DNA from: Megamonas sp. UBA1799
Lineage (GTDB): Bacteria; Bacillota; Negativicutes; Selenomonadales; Selenomonadaceae
DNA: 22,100 bases
Reading direction: 5' to 3'
Assembly: GCA_002319815.1 (NCBI GenBank)
Contig: DCFR01000033.1
Location: 34,217 to 56,316, forward strand
Part shown: in pieces, positions 7,299 to 15,092 of the stretch
Layout of the letters: each line of letters opens with the position of its first letter
Numbering within the stretch: position 1 is the first letter of the stretch
Notes under the pieces: model-generated
What the model was told of the DNA's origin: nothing
The model's input: only the letters and a program-made list of their open reading frames with translations
Database searches by the model: none
Program-made: the position numbers and the translations under genes

Positions 7299-7534
7299 TT
7301 ATCCCCGGGACAATGTGGATAAAATATAGTTTTTTTGGCATTAATCCCCTAAAAGTTGTTGATAACTTTTTGTGATTTTGATAATATAGTTTATGATTGC
7401 TTAGATCGGACACAAAGAAAACGTTTTTATTTTCCTATATTTAGAGAATTTTTTCCAATCATTCACCGCATAAAGTCCAAATTTCGTTAGACGATGAATA
7501 AGTTATCCACAGCTGTGCATAAAAAAGTGGATAA
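7299..7534. other. oriC: oriC upstream subregion: DnaA boxes before dnaA
   Basis: The spacer holds perfect boxes at 7314-7322 (minus) and 7503-7511 (plus). One-mismatch boxes are at 7357-7365 (minus, TTATCAACA), 7514-7522 (minus, TTATGCACA) and 7526-7534 (minus, TTATCCACT); a weaker one is at 7299-7307. The boxes at 7503 and 7514 form a near-perfect palindrome around AGCT. The DNA between 7365 and 7500 is AT-rich without other recognised signals. This matches the dnaA-upstream half of a bipartite Bacillota origin. Confidence 0.85.
7359..7387 (+). promoter_or_regulatory. Candidate dnaA promoter overlapping a DnaA box
   Basis: TTGATA (7359-7364) and TAATAT (7382-7387) are 17 bases apart; an alternative -10, TATAGT, begins at 7385 with longer spacing. 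The -35 element lies inside the DnaA box at 7357-7365, which would let DnaA repress its own gene, as known for dnaA genes elsewhere. The leader to dnaA would be about 180 bases. Confidence 0.45.
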
Positions 7535-7573
7535 CTAATTTTATATTTGCATTTTAGAAAGGATTTTAAAAAA

Positions 7574-9001
7574 ATGGAACAGACACAATTACAGGCAGTT
7601 TGGGAACAAATAGTTGCTCAGCTGCGGGAAACTTTATCTGAAGCTGCTTGTAAACAATGGCTTGCACCGATTACGCCGCTGGAATTGACAGACACTGTGC
7701 TCAGACTAGGAACACCAAACAATTTTTACAAAGAATGGATTGAAACCCGTTATATTCCTTTTATCAAAGATGCTATTTTAGCCGTAACACAGCATGAAAT
7801 GGATATTGAATTGCTCAGCCTCAACCAAAAAGCGGTTGCCGCTGATACAAATACAATTAATGCTCCTACAGCAGAAACCCCGATACAAACGGTACTGGTA
7901 GAAACAGAAGAAAAATCTTCTGTTTCATCAGACTCTTCTTCTCGCGATGTACTGGGAAAAATTGCGCCGGGCGATGACTCTTCTTTAAACTCAAAATATA
8001 CTTTTGATACTTTTGTAACCGGTAATTCCAACCGCTTTGCGCATGCAGCAGCATTAGCTGTCGCCGAATCACCGGGAATGGTCTATAACCCATTCTTCAT
8101 GTACGGCGGCGTAGGTCTGGGAAAAACGCATCTGATGCATGCCATTGGTCATCAAATTTTGCAGAGCAATCCTAATATGCGCGTTTTATACATATCCAGC
8201 GAAAAATTTACCAACGAGCTGATTAACTCCATTCGTGATGGCAATCCAGAAGCTTTTCGTCAAAAATATCGCAGTATTGATGTTTTACTTGTGGACGATA
8301 TTCAATTTTTGTATAAAAAAGAACATACGCAGGAAGAATTTTTCCATACCTTCAATACCTTATACGATGCCAAAAAACAAATTATCCTCTCCAGTGATCG
8401 TCATCCCCGGGAAATTCAGACGTTGGAAGACCGACTCCGTTCACGTTTTGAATGGGGCCTCATTACCGATATTCAGGCTCCGGATCTGGAAACGCGCATC
8501 GCGATTCTGAGAAAAAAAGCCATGTTAGAAAATCTGAATGTGCCGAATGACGTTATGGTTTATATCGCCAGCCGTATTGACAATAACATCCGGGAATTAG
8601 AGGGCGCGCTGACCAGGGTCATTGCCTATGCATCTTTAAACAAACAGCCGATTACCACCGATTTGGTCACGGAGGCTATGAAAAATATTTATCCTTCTCA
8701 TCGAACAAAAGCTATAACCTTGGAACTTATTCAGGAAATCGTCGCTTCTTATTTTAAAATTAAAATAGATGATCTTCATGCAAAAAAAAGAACGCGCGAA
8801 TTGGCTTTCCCCCGCCAGATTGCTATGTATCTCTGCCGAGAACTAACCGATACTTCACTGCCGCAGATTGGCACTTGCTTTGGCGGCCGTGATCACACGA
8901 CTGTTATCCATGCCTATGACAAAATCAGCAAAGAACGCAATGAAGATTCAAAACTTGATAATACCATAAAAGAGCTTATTCAGCGCATTGAACGCATGTA
9001 G
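7574..9001 (+). CDS. dnaA: Chromosomal replication initiator protein DnaA
   Basis: This is a 475-residue initiator ATPase. Domain I (about 1-85) is the protein-interaction domain and domain II (about 86-138) is a Ser/Thr/Glu-rich linker. AAA+ domain III has Walker A GGVGLGKT (178-185), Walker B LLVDDIQF (238-245) and EDRLRSRFEWGL near 285-296 (arginine finger region). Domain IV has the DNA-binding signature GGRDHTTVIHA (437-447). The ATG at 7574 has AAAGGA 10 bases upstream; a TTG nine codons earlier is less likely. It is flanked on both sides by DnaA-box clusters. The length and motifs are standard, and the gene reads rightwards away from rpmH. Confidence 0.99.
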   Translation: MEQTQLQAVWEQIVAQLRETLSEAACKQWLAPITPLELTDTVLRLGTPNNFYKEWIETRYIPFIKDAILAVTQHEMDIELLSLNQKAVAADTNTINAPTAETPIQTVLVETEEKSSVSSDSSSRDVLGKIAPGDDSSLNSKYTFDTFVTGNSNRFAHAAALAVAESPGMVYNPFFMYGGVGLGKTHLMHAIGHQILQSNPNMRVLYISSEKFTNELINSIRDGNPEAFRQKYRSIDVLLVDDIQFLYKKEHTQEEFFHTFNTLYDAKKQIILSSDRHPREIQTLEDRLRSRFEWGLITDIQAPDLETRIAILRKKAMLENLNVPNDVMVYIASRIDNNIRELEGALTRVIAYASLNKQPITTDLVTEAMKNIYPSHRTKAITLELIQEIVASYFKIKIDDLHAKKRTRELAFPRQIAMYLCRELTDTSLPQIGTCFGGRDHTTVIHAYDKISKERNEDSKLDNTIKELIQRIERM

Positions 9002-9057
9002 TGCATAACCAGGTGGATAAGCTGGTGTTTATCTTGTCAATGAAATGTGGATAAAGA

Positions 9058-9103
9058 TAAGGGAGTGGTTATCCCTGTGAATATGTGGATAACCACTCCC
9101 TTA
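9058..9103. repeat. 17-bp-arm hairpin in the dnaA-dnaN spacer
   Basis: Perfect inverted arms at 9058-9074 and 9087-9103 (core GGGAGTGGTTATCC/GGATAACCACTCCC) surround a 12-base interior. The right arm includes most of a perfect DnaA box. It lies 57 bases after the dnaA stop and lacks a strong U-run, so it may be a weak dnaA terminator or a structural element of the origin. Confidence 0.6.
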
Positions 9104-9158
9104 CTTATAAACAAGTTATGCACGCAAAAACGTCTATAACTATAAAGACTCAGACAAC

Positions 9159-9210
9159 TTATCAACTTGTCCACAGGGCCTACTACTACGACGACTATAT
9201 TTTATAATAT
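9159..9210 (+). other. Probable origin unwinding site: DnaA box, GC patch and DnaA-trios
   Basis: Two abutting boxes (9159-9167 and 9167-9175) lead into GGGC, then CTA CTA CTA CGA CGA CTA (9180-9197), then a 13-base A/T-only stretch (9198-9210). This is the order known from B. subtilis: DnaA box, GC-rich patch, DnaA-trio repeats (3'-GAT-5' on the other strand), AT-rich melting DNA. Two of the six trios read CGA instead of CTA. The order of elements is seen; the role rests on the Bacillus model. Confidence 0.75.
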
Positions 9211-9247
9211 CTTATCAACGTAATAAAAAAGAAAGAGGCGCTCGTTC

Positions 9248-10360
9248 ATGAAATTTACCTGTCAGAAAACAGAACTTGTCCAAGCACTGCAAATCGTATC
9301 AAAAGCCGCAGCCAGTAAGCCGCAAATGCCGGTTCTCTCGGGAATTTATCTCAAAGCAGAACAAAACCAACTAGAGTTACAAGCAACTGATTATGAAATA
9401 GGCATTATTTGTCACATAGAAGCCGAAGTTGAAGAAGCAGGCACAATTGTTTTATCCAGTCGTTATTTTCAAGAAGTTACACGCAGTCTTCCCGGCGAAA
9501 CGGTCAGTTTTGATTATGATGCAGCAGCGCAAATCACTCGCATCACTTCAGCATCAGCTAATTTTCAACTGATGAATATGCCGGCGAATGAATTTCCGAC
9601 CATAACGCAACTTACCGGAACGCTTTCTTTTACAATCAAAGATAATATTTTAAAAGATTTGATCAAGAAAACTGCCTTCGCCTGTTCAACGGATGAGGCC
9701 CGTCCGGTTTTTACCGGCTGCCTTTTAGAAGTCGGCGAATCAGCCGTTACAATGGTAGCAACCAATACGCATCGCTTAGCTTTCAAAAAAGAAAATCTTG
9801 ATAATCTTAACGGCAGCATCAAAATTATCATTCCGGCCAGAATTCTCAGCGAGCTGCAGCGCATTATGGTCTCAGAAATTCCCGAAGAAGTAAAGATTAT
9901 CTGCACCTATAATCAAATCAGCTTTGCTTTTGATAACCTTTACCTGACATCCCGTTTGATTGAGGGACAGTTCCCTGATTATCATCGGGTGATTCCAACG
10001 GATTTCAAAACCAGGGTGACGCTTGAGACAGCAGCGTTTCTTGCCGCTGTTGACCGTGTTTCTCTTATTGCCCGGGCCGGTGAATACAATGTCATTCGTT
10101 TGGAATTTGGCGCCGGACAAGTGCACATTTTTTCTAATAATCCGGAAATTGGTCAGGCAGAAGAAAATGTTCCGGCTGTCATTGACGGTCCGGACGTCAA
10201 TATTGCTTTTAATGCCAAATATGTAACGGATGTTTTAAAAACAATTACCAGTGAGCAATTTTATTTTTCTTTGAACCAGACTTTAAATCCGGCCGCCATC
10301 CGGGAAATGGATAATGAATTGTTTATTTATATCGTGACGCCGGTCAGGACAGCGCATTAA
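9248..10360 (+). CDS. dnaN: DNA polymerase III beta subunit (sliding clamp)
   Basis: This is a 370-residue protein with three clamp domains of about 120 residues each. It starts MKFTCQKTELVQALQIVSKA and has the family patterns KPQMPVLSGIYLKA and FSTDEARPVF-like CSTDEARPVFTGCLLE in domain 2. It ends IYIVTPVRTAH, close to the classic C-terminal LPVRL-type end. The homodimer encircles DNA and tethers the polymerase, mismatch repair and ligase proteins. The ATG at 9248 has GAGG 9 bases upstream. It follows the unwinding region in the standard dnaA-dnaN order. Its GC skew is neutral to slightly C-rich, unlike the genes further right. Confidence 0.98.
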   Translation: MKFTCQKTELVQALQIVSKAAASKPQMPVLSGIYLKAEQNQLELQATDYEIGIICHIEAEVEEAGTIVLSSRYFQEVTRSLPGETVSFDYDAAAQITRITSASANFQLMNMPANEFPTITQLTGTLSFTIKDNILKDLIKKTAFACSTDEARPVFTGCLLEVGESAVTMVATNTHRLAFKKENLDNLNGSIKIIIPARILSELQRIMVSEIPEEVKIICTYNQISFAFDNLYLTSRLIEGQFPDYHRVIPTDFKTRVTLETAAFLAAVDRVSLIARAGEYNVIRLEFGAGQVHIFSNNPEIGQAEENVPAVIDGPDVNIAFNAKYVTDVLKTITSEQFYFSLNQTLNPAAIREMDNELFIYIVTPVRTAH

Positions 10361-10393
10361 AAGAGCTATGAACAAAATAGCTGCTAAAATAAA

Positions 10394-10455
10394 AAACGGT
10401 CTTGGTAGTTGTTTGTCTGACTTTTTATTGATGACAACAGAAACGAGGACCGTTT
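10394..10455. repeat. Imperfect hairpin between dnaN and yaaA
   Basis: AAACGGTC (10394-10401) and GACCGTTT (10448-10455) form a perfect 8-bp base stem, with weak inner pairing. A smaller hairpin precedes it (AGCTAT at 10364-10369 with ATAGCT at 10377-10382). The better T-run lies on the minus-strand side. It may end part of the dnaN transcript; I see no convincing promoter for yaaA in the 123-base gap. Confidence 0.35.
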
Positions 10456-10483
10456 CGTTTATAGGAAAAAAGGATGATGAAAA

Positions 10484-10711
10484 ATGGAAATGATCCAGAT
10501 TCATACGGAGACGATTCAGCTTTCGCAGCTTTTAAAATTAGCCGGAGCGGCTGCTACGGGCGGCGAAGTTAAGGCCATGCTGGAAACATCTAGTCTGCTG
10601 GTGAATGGAAAAGTTGAAACCGCCAGGCGGCGTCAGCTTCGTGCTGGTGATGTGGTGACATTGATCGGAGAAAATGACCGGCAGACATGGCAGGTTTGTC
10701 AAGAGGAATAA
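10484..10711 (+). CDS. yaaA: S4-domain RNA-binding protein YaaA
   Basis: This is a 75-residue protein made of a single S4-like domain: QLSQLLKLAGAAATGGEVKAML, then SLLVNGKVETARRRQLRAGDVV. This is the small S4 protein found between dnaN and recF in Bacillota (YaaA in B. subtilis, also called RlbA in some annotations). It is presumed to bind RNA, perhaps on the ribosome; its exact role is not settled. The ATG at 10484 has AAGGA 9 bases upstream. Its stop is 3 bases before the recF ATG, so the two are probably coupled. Confidence 0.92.
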   Translation: MEMIQIHTETIQLSQLLKLAGAAATGGEVKAMLETSSLLVNGKVETARRRQLRAGDVVTLIGENDRQTWQVCQEE

Positions 10712-10714
10712 CAG

Positions 10715-11821
10715 ATGAAAGTAGCTTCGGTTGAGCTGGTAAATTATCGTAATTATGCATCGCTTTCTCTGCGTTTAGCGGCTGATATTAATATCTTTTT
10801 AGGATGTAATGCCCAAGGAAAAACCAATATTTTGGAAGCGGTATATTATGCTGCGCTGGGGCGTTCGCATCGCACACAGGCAGAAAATGAACTTATTCGT
10901 TGGAACCAGAATAAGGGAAGCTTGCGATTGAATTTTACCCGGATGGACGTGGAAAACCGGTTGGAATTTTATTTTGATCGGGAAAAACGCCGGCAAATTC
11001 TTTATAATGGCAAAAACATCCGGACCAGAGAGCTGGTTGGAGCGTTTAATGTCGTGCTTTTTTCACCGGAAGATCTTTTTCTTATTAAGGGAGCTCCGGC
11101 AGGCCGTCGTCATTTTTTGGATAATGAAATATCGCAGGCAAGCCCATCTTATTATCATGATCTGGCGGTGTATACGCGTTTGGTAACGCAGCGAAATACT
11201 TTGCTGAAGCGTATTCGCGAACATCGCTCGCCGGCATCCATGCTGGAGAATTGGGATCCTCAGTTGGCGGTTGCTGCGGCTAAAGTGGTGGAGAAACGGC
11301 TGGCGGCAGTCAGTAAGCTGAATATGCTGGCCAATCTGATGCAAAGGCGTTTGTCAGCGAATGAAGAGAATTTGTCGCTGGTCTATGAGCTGCATGGGTT
11401 TCCGGATAAAATCATGACAGATACCTTGGTTTCATGGTATAATAAAAGGCTGAAGGAGTCGGTTGAGATTGATATCATGCGCGGCGCAACCGGAGCCGGA
11501 CCGCATCGGGATGATTTGGTTTTTCTGGTCAATGATATTAATCTGCGCTCTTTTGGTTCGCAGGGACAGCAGCGCACCAGTGTTTTGGCCTTAAAATTGG
11601 CAGAGCTTGAATTTTTGCGTTCGGAAACTGGCGAATATCCTGTTTTGCTGCTTGATGATGTGATGAGTGAACTGGACCAGAGGCGTCGTCAGGCGCTTTT
11701 GGCATTTATTCGCCGTGAGCATATACAAACGTTGATTACAGCCACGGATGAAGCCTATTTTCCTGCTGATTTTCTGGGAAATTGTTATCGGGTGGATCAT
11801 GGTCAAATTACGATGGGGTGA
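10715..11821 (+). CDS. recF: DNA replication and repair protein RecF
   Basis: This is a 368-residue SMC-like ATPase that, with RecO and RecR, loads RecA at single-stranded gaps. Walker A GCNAQGKT is at residues 30-37, the ABC-type signature SFGSQGQQR is at 279-287, and Walker B VLLLDD is at 310-315 followed by VMSELD. The length is normal. The ATG at 10715 lies 3 bases after the yaaA stop with GAGG inside the yaaA end. The 3' end overlaps the next gene by 23 bases if that gene starts at 11799. G strongly exceeds C on the coding strand, unlike dnaN just upstream. Confidence 0.98.
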   Translation: MKVASVELVNYRNYASLSLRLAADINIFLGCNAQGKTNILEAVYYAALGRSHRTQAENELIRWNQNKGSLRLNFTRMDVENRLEFYFDREKRRQILYNGKNIRTRELVGAFNVVLFSPEDLFLIKGAPAGRRHFLDNEISQASPSYYHDLAVYTRLVTQRNTLLKRIREHRSPASMLENWDPQLAVAAAKVVEKRLAAVSKLNMLANLMQRRLSANEENLSLVYELHGFPDKIMTDTLVSWYNKRLKESVEIDIMRGATGAGPHRDDLVFLVNDINLRSFGSQGQQRTSVLALKLAELEFLRSETGEYPVLLLDDVMSELDQRRRQALLAFIRREHIQTLITATDEAYFPADFLGNCYRVDHGQITMG

Positions 11822-12707
11822 TGGTTTGTCGCGGTTTGATAGGTTTGAAAAAGTTACGGATATTTTGCCGCGGATGCTGCAATCGTTTGGACAGAAAAAA
11901 AAATATAAAGAATATTTGCTTTTTTTTTATTGGGAGAGGATCGTTGGCGAGGCTATTGCCGGACATGTGCATCCGGTAAGGCTTTCTTTTCATACCTTAT
12001 TGCTGGCAGCCGATGCCCCTGCCTGGGCTGATACGTTGAAATATATGCAGAAGGAAATCATCGATAAAATCAATGCTTTTGTTTGTGAACGCTTGGTCAT
12101 GGATCTCCGGTTTACGATTTCAACGGTTCGTCATCCGATGAAACAAAAAAAGCCAGCCGATGCCCGGCAGAATGTTTGTTTGCGTCCGGATGAGCTGGAG
12201 GTCAGGCAGGCTGCAGAGCGTTGTGCGTCCGTTCAGAACCAGGAGCTGCGTCAGAAATTGGCGCGGCTGTATGCGGATGATTTGGAACGGCGAAAACAGC
12301 GAAAAGAAGCGCAATGGCATCCATGCGCTTCTTGTTCGGTACTTTGTCCGGCGGATCGTACGTATTGTTCAGCTTGCGAAAGGCATCATCGTCAGCAAGT
12401 GGAGGCAAAAATCCGGGAAATTCTTGAGGCAAAACCCTGGGCTCGTTATCCGGAAATTTATGAATATGTGCATTGTACGCCGGCCATGGCCAATAATCAA
12501 CGGGTTGCTATGATGCAGCGGCTGTCGATGAAAATTGCCAGCGGAGATACGAAAAGTATGGATGCGCAGGCCTTGGTAATGTTGTATGATTCTGTGCCGC
12601 CGGAACAGCTGACGCCGGAGCGGATGGAAAAAGTCATTCATCGGATGCGCTGGGATCTCAGGCCATTAAAAGGGCATGTTATAAAAAAAAATACACGTAA
12701 AGGATAG
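11799..12707 (+). CDS. DUF721 (DciA-like) protein with C-terminal zinc ribbon
   Basis: This is a 302-residue protein. An N-terminal DUF721 domain lies at about residues 14-95 (WERIVGEAIAGHVHPVRL, then LLLAADAPAWADTLKY). Members of this family include DciA, a loader or regulator of the replicative helicase in bacteria lacking DnaC/DnaI. A Lys/Arg-rich helical middle follows, and then a cysteine cluster C176-x2-C179-x3-C183 with C190-x2-C193, a probable zinc ribbon. A C-terminal domain of about 100 residues I do not recognise ends the protein. The ATG at 11799 overlaps recF; a TTG at 11826 with GGGGTGA upstream is an equally good start. Its place between recF and remB/gyrB is typical for DUF721 genes. 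A helicase-loading role here is inference. Confidence 0.85.
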   Translation: MVKLRWGDGLSRFDRFEKVTDILPRMLQSFGQKKKYKEYLLFFYWERIVGEAIAGHVHPVRLSFHTLLLAADAPAWADTLKYMQKEIIDKINAFVCERLVMDLRFTISTVRHPMKQKKPADARQNVCLRPDELEVRQAAERCASVQNQELRQKLARLYADDLERRKQRKEAQWHPCASCSVLCPADRTYCSACERHHRQQVEAKIREILEAKPWARYPEIYEYVHCTPAMANNQRVAMMQRLSMKIASGDTKSMDAQALVMLYDSVPPEQLTPERMEKVIHRMRWDLRPLKGHVIKKNTRKG

Positions 12708-12721
12708 CGGGAGGTTTTTGG

Positions 12722-13018
12722 ATGTTCTTGCATTTGGGCAGTGATTTTTCGATTGCGGTGCGTGATATCATATCCATTCATGATTACGCCGGTTTTTCCA
12801 TGGCGATTAATCAGCTTTTTATCAAGAATCTCCGGCAGCTGGGACAAGTTGTGGATTTGTCCGCCGGGAAACCAAAGTCGGTGATCGTAACCAGTCAGGT
12901 AGTATATCTCTCGGCTATATCGTCTTTGACCTTAAAACGGCGGGCTGAAAAATCTTTTCCTATAGACGAAAAAAATGATAGTGATGGAGGCTCCGTATTA
13001 CATGAAGACAGAGAATGA
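12722..13018 (+). CDS. remB: Extracellular matrix/biofilm regulator RemB-like (DUF370, YaaB)
   Basis: This is a 98-residue protein. The pattern FLHLGSDFSIAVRDIISIHDY and VIVTSQVVYLSAISSLTLKRR matches YaaB/RemB, found between recF and gyrB in Bacillota. In B. subtilis RemB affects matrix genes, and the related RemA is a DNA-binding regulator. GGGAGG lies 7 bases before the ATG at 12722. The last 20 or so residues (SFPIDEKNDSDGGS and on) run past the usual family end and overlap the gyrB start by 17 bases. That tail may exist mainly because the reading frame carries the gyrB ribosome site. Confidence 0.88.
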   Translation: MFLHLGSDFSIAVRDIISIHDYAGFSMAINQLFIKNLRQLGQVVDLSAGKPKSVIVTSQVVYLSAISSLTLKRRAEKSFPIDEKNDSDGGSVLHEDRE

Positions 13019-15008
13019 AAATAAAAATAAAAATGAAGAGAATCTTGAGGATCTTGATCTGAATTTTGATAATATCCAAATCAACCGGGACGAACACAGT
13101 GCGGAAGTGACCGCAGTGGAGGGAGATTATGATGCCGGCCAGATTCAGATTCTGGAAGGGTTAGAGGCTGTGCGCAAGCGGCCTGGCATGTATATCGGCA
13201 GTACTTCGGAACGTGGGCTGCATCATTTGGTTTATGAAGTCGTTGATAATTCGATTGATGAGGCTTTGGCTGGATATTGTAATCAAGTGGATGTGACGAT
13301 TCATGCAGATAACAGCATTACCGTCGTTGATAATGGCCGCGGTATTCCGGTCGATATGCATGAAAGCGGTAAGCCAGCCGTGGAAGTGGTTCTTACGGTG
13401 CTGCACGCTGGTGGAAAATTTGGCGGCGATGGCTATAAGGTATCCGGCGGTTTGCACGGCGTCGGCGTTTCGGTTGTGAATGCGCTGAGTACGACGATGG
13501 ATGTCGAAGTGAAACGTGATGGTAAGGTGTATGCGATTTCTTTTGAGCGCGGCGTTACGAAGGATGCTTTGCATGAAATTGGCACCTCTGCAATTACTGG
13601 GACTAAGGTTCATTTTATTCCTGATCCGGAGATTTTTACCGATACGATTTATAAGTATGAAATTCTCAAGCATCGTCTGCGTGAGCTGGCATTTTTAAAT
13701 CAAGGAATTACCATTTCTTTGACAGATGAACGGGATGATCAAAGCGAGGTATTTCATTATGATGGCGGCATTCGTTCTTTTGTTGAACATTTGAACCGTA
13801 AAAAAGAAGTAATCAATGCTGATCCAATTTATTTTAACGGTATTAAGGATACGACTGTCGTTGAGATTGCTTTGCAGTATAACGAAAGCTATCAGGAAAA
13901 TATTTATAGTTTTGTCAATAATATTAATACCGAAGAGGGCGGTACCCATCTGGCCGGTTTTAAAATTGCCCTGACGCGGGCGGCCAATGATTTTGCCCGC
14001 AAACAAGGCGTATTGAAGAGCAATGATGACAATCTTACGGGTGAAGATGTGCGTGAAGGACTTACGTGCGTGATTAGCTTAAAAATACGCGACCCGCAGT
14101 TTGAGGGACAGACAAAAACAAAGTTGGGCAATTCAGAAATTCGCGGAATTGTGGATTCCATTGTTACCGAAGGATTGAGTGAATATTTTTCGGAAAATCC
14201 AGCCATTACCAGAAAAATTCTTGATAAGTCCATCATGGCTTCCCGTGCCAGAGAAGCTGCTCGTAAGGCCAGAGAACTGACACGTCGGAAAAATGCTTTG
14301 GAAATTAGCAGTCTGCCGGGAAAACTGGCCGATTGTTCCGTAAAAGATCCGGATCAGGCGGAGATTTATCTTGTCGAGGGCGACAGCGCTGGTGGTTCAG
14401 CCAAACAGGGACGTGATCGCCGCTTTCAGGCGATTCTGCCGCTTCGCGGTAAGATTTTGAATGTCGAAAAGGCGCGTCTGGACCGGATTTTTGGCAATGC
14501 TGAAATTAGGACGATGATTACGGCTTTTGGTAATGGTATTTCGGATGAATTTGATCTTTCTAAGAGCCGGTATGGAAAAATTATCATTATGACCGATGCG
14601 GATGTTGATGGTGCGCATATTCGTACGCTGTTGCTGACTTTCTTTTATCGTTATATGAAACCTCTGATTGAGCATGGCCGAATTTTTATTGCGCAGCCGC
14701 CGCTTTATCTTATACGCAAGGGAAAGCAGCATTGGTATACGTACAGCGATGATGAACAGGCAAAGAAGCTTGATGAAGTCGGACGTGACAATATTAATGT
14801 GCAGCGATACAAAGGTTTGGGTGAAATGAATCCGGAACAGCTTTGGGAAACAACTATGAATCCGGATACTCGCACAATGCTGCGGGTTGATATGGAAGAT
14901 GCAGAAGAGGCTGACGAGTTGTTTACCGTGCTGATGGGCGATAAGGTGGAACCGCGCCGCGAGTTTATTGAACAAAATGCCAAGTTGGTTCGTAATCTTG
15001 ATATTTGA
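13002..15008 (+). CDS. gyrB: DNA gyrase subunit B
   Basis: This is a 668-residue ATPase subunit of gyrase, which with GyrA introduces negative supercoils. It has a GHKL ATPase domain (EVVDNSIDEALAG, VVDNGRGIP, GGLHGVGVSVVNALS). The TOPRIM domain has EGDSAGGSAKQGRDR beginning at E459 and DADVDG beginning at D532. The C-terminal signature is YKGLGEMNPEQLW. I chose the ATG at 13002 because GGAGG lies 11 bases upstream; another ATG at 12975 has none. The family core (YDAGQIQILEGLEAVRKRPG) begins only at residue 43, so there is an unusual acidic, Asn/Glu/Asp-rich extension of roughly 35-40 residues. It is the last gene of the yaaA-recF-DUF721-remB-gyrB run. Confidence 0.98.
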   Translation: MKTENENKNKNEENLEDLDLNFDNIQINRDEHSAEVTAVEGDYDAGQIQILEGLEAVRKRPGMYIGSTSERGLHHLVYEVVDNSIDEALAGYCNQVDVTIHADNSITVVDNGRGIPVDMHESGKPAVEVVLTVLHAGGKFGGDGYKVSGGLHGVGVSVVNALSTTMDVEVKRDGKVYAISFERGVTKDALHEIGTSAITGTKVHFIPDPEIFTDTIYKYEILKHRLRELAFLNQGITISLTDERDDQSEVFHYDGGIRSFVEHLNRKKEVINADPIYFNGIKDTTVVEIALQYNESYQENIYSFVNNINTEEGGTHLAGFKIALTRAANDFARKQGVLKSNDDNLTGEDVREGLTCVISLKIRDPQFEGQTKTKLGNSEIRGIVDSIVTEGLSEYFSENPAITRKILDKSIMASRAREAARKARELTRRKNALEISSLPGKLADCSVKDPDQAEIYLVEGDSAGGSAKQGRDRRFQAILPLRGKILNVEKARLDRIFGNAEIRTMITAFGNGISDEFDLSKSRYGKIIIMTDADVDGAHIRTLLLTFFYRYMKPLIEHGRIFIAQPPLYLIRKGKQHWYTYSDDEQAKKLDEVGRDNINVQRYKGLGEMNPEQLWETTMNPDTRTMLRVDMEDAEEADELFTVLMGDKVEPRREFIEQNAKLVRNLDI

Positions 15009-15043
15009 CCGGGTAATATATTTGACCTTTTGATATTTTCATC

Positions 15044-15072
15044 TTGCATTTAGAAATTGGCTATGCTATATT
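15044..15072 (+). promoter_or_regulatory. Candidate promoter of the riboswitch-terC transcript
   Basis: TTGCAT (15044-15049) and TATATT (15067-15072) are 17 bases apart, with a TG extended -10. Transcription would start near 15079, just before the riboswitch aptamer, which fits. Confidence 0.6.
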
Positions 15073-15092
15073 TGTAGAGAAGGGTATCTTTT

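Larger units (their letters stand above)
9000..9220. other. oriC: oriC downstream subregion: DnaA boxes between dnaA and dnaN
   Basis: The 246-base spacer is packed with boxes. Perfect ones are at 9046-9054 and 9084-9092 (both minus). One-mismatch boxes are at 9012-9020 (minus) and 9167-9175 (plus, TTGTCCACA). Weaker ones are at 9000-9008, 9069-9077, 9116-9124, 9159-9167 and 9212-9220. With the upstream cluster this makes a bipartite origin with dnaA in the middle, as in Bacillus. The unwinding site is annotated separately. Confidence 0.85.

Noticed and set aside
12160..12513. 117-codon rightward frame inside the DUF721 gene
   Set aside because: It is Arg-rich shadow coding in another frame of a gene with clear domain patterns; no ribosome site.
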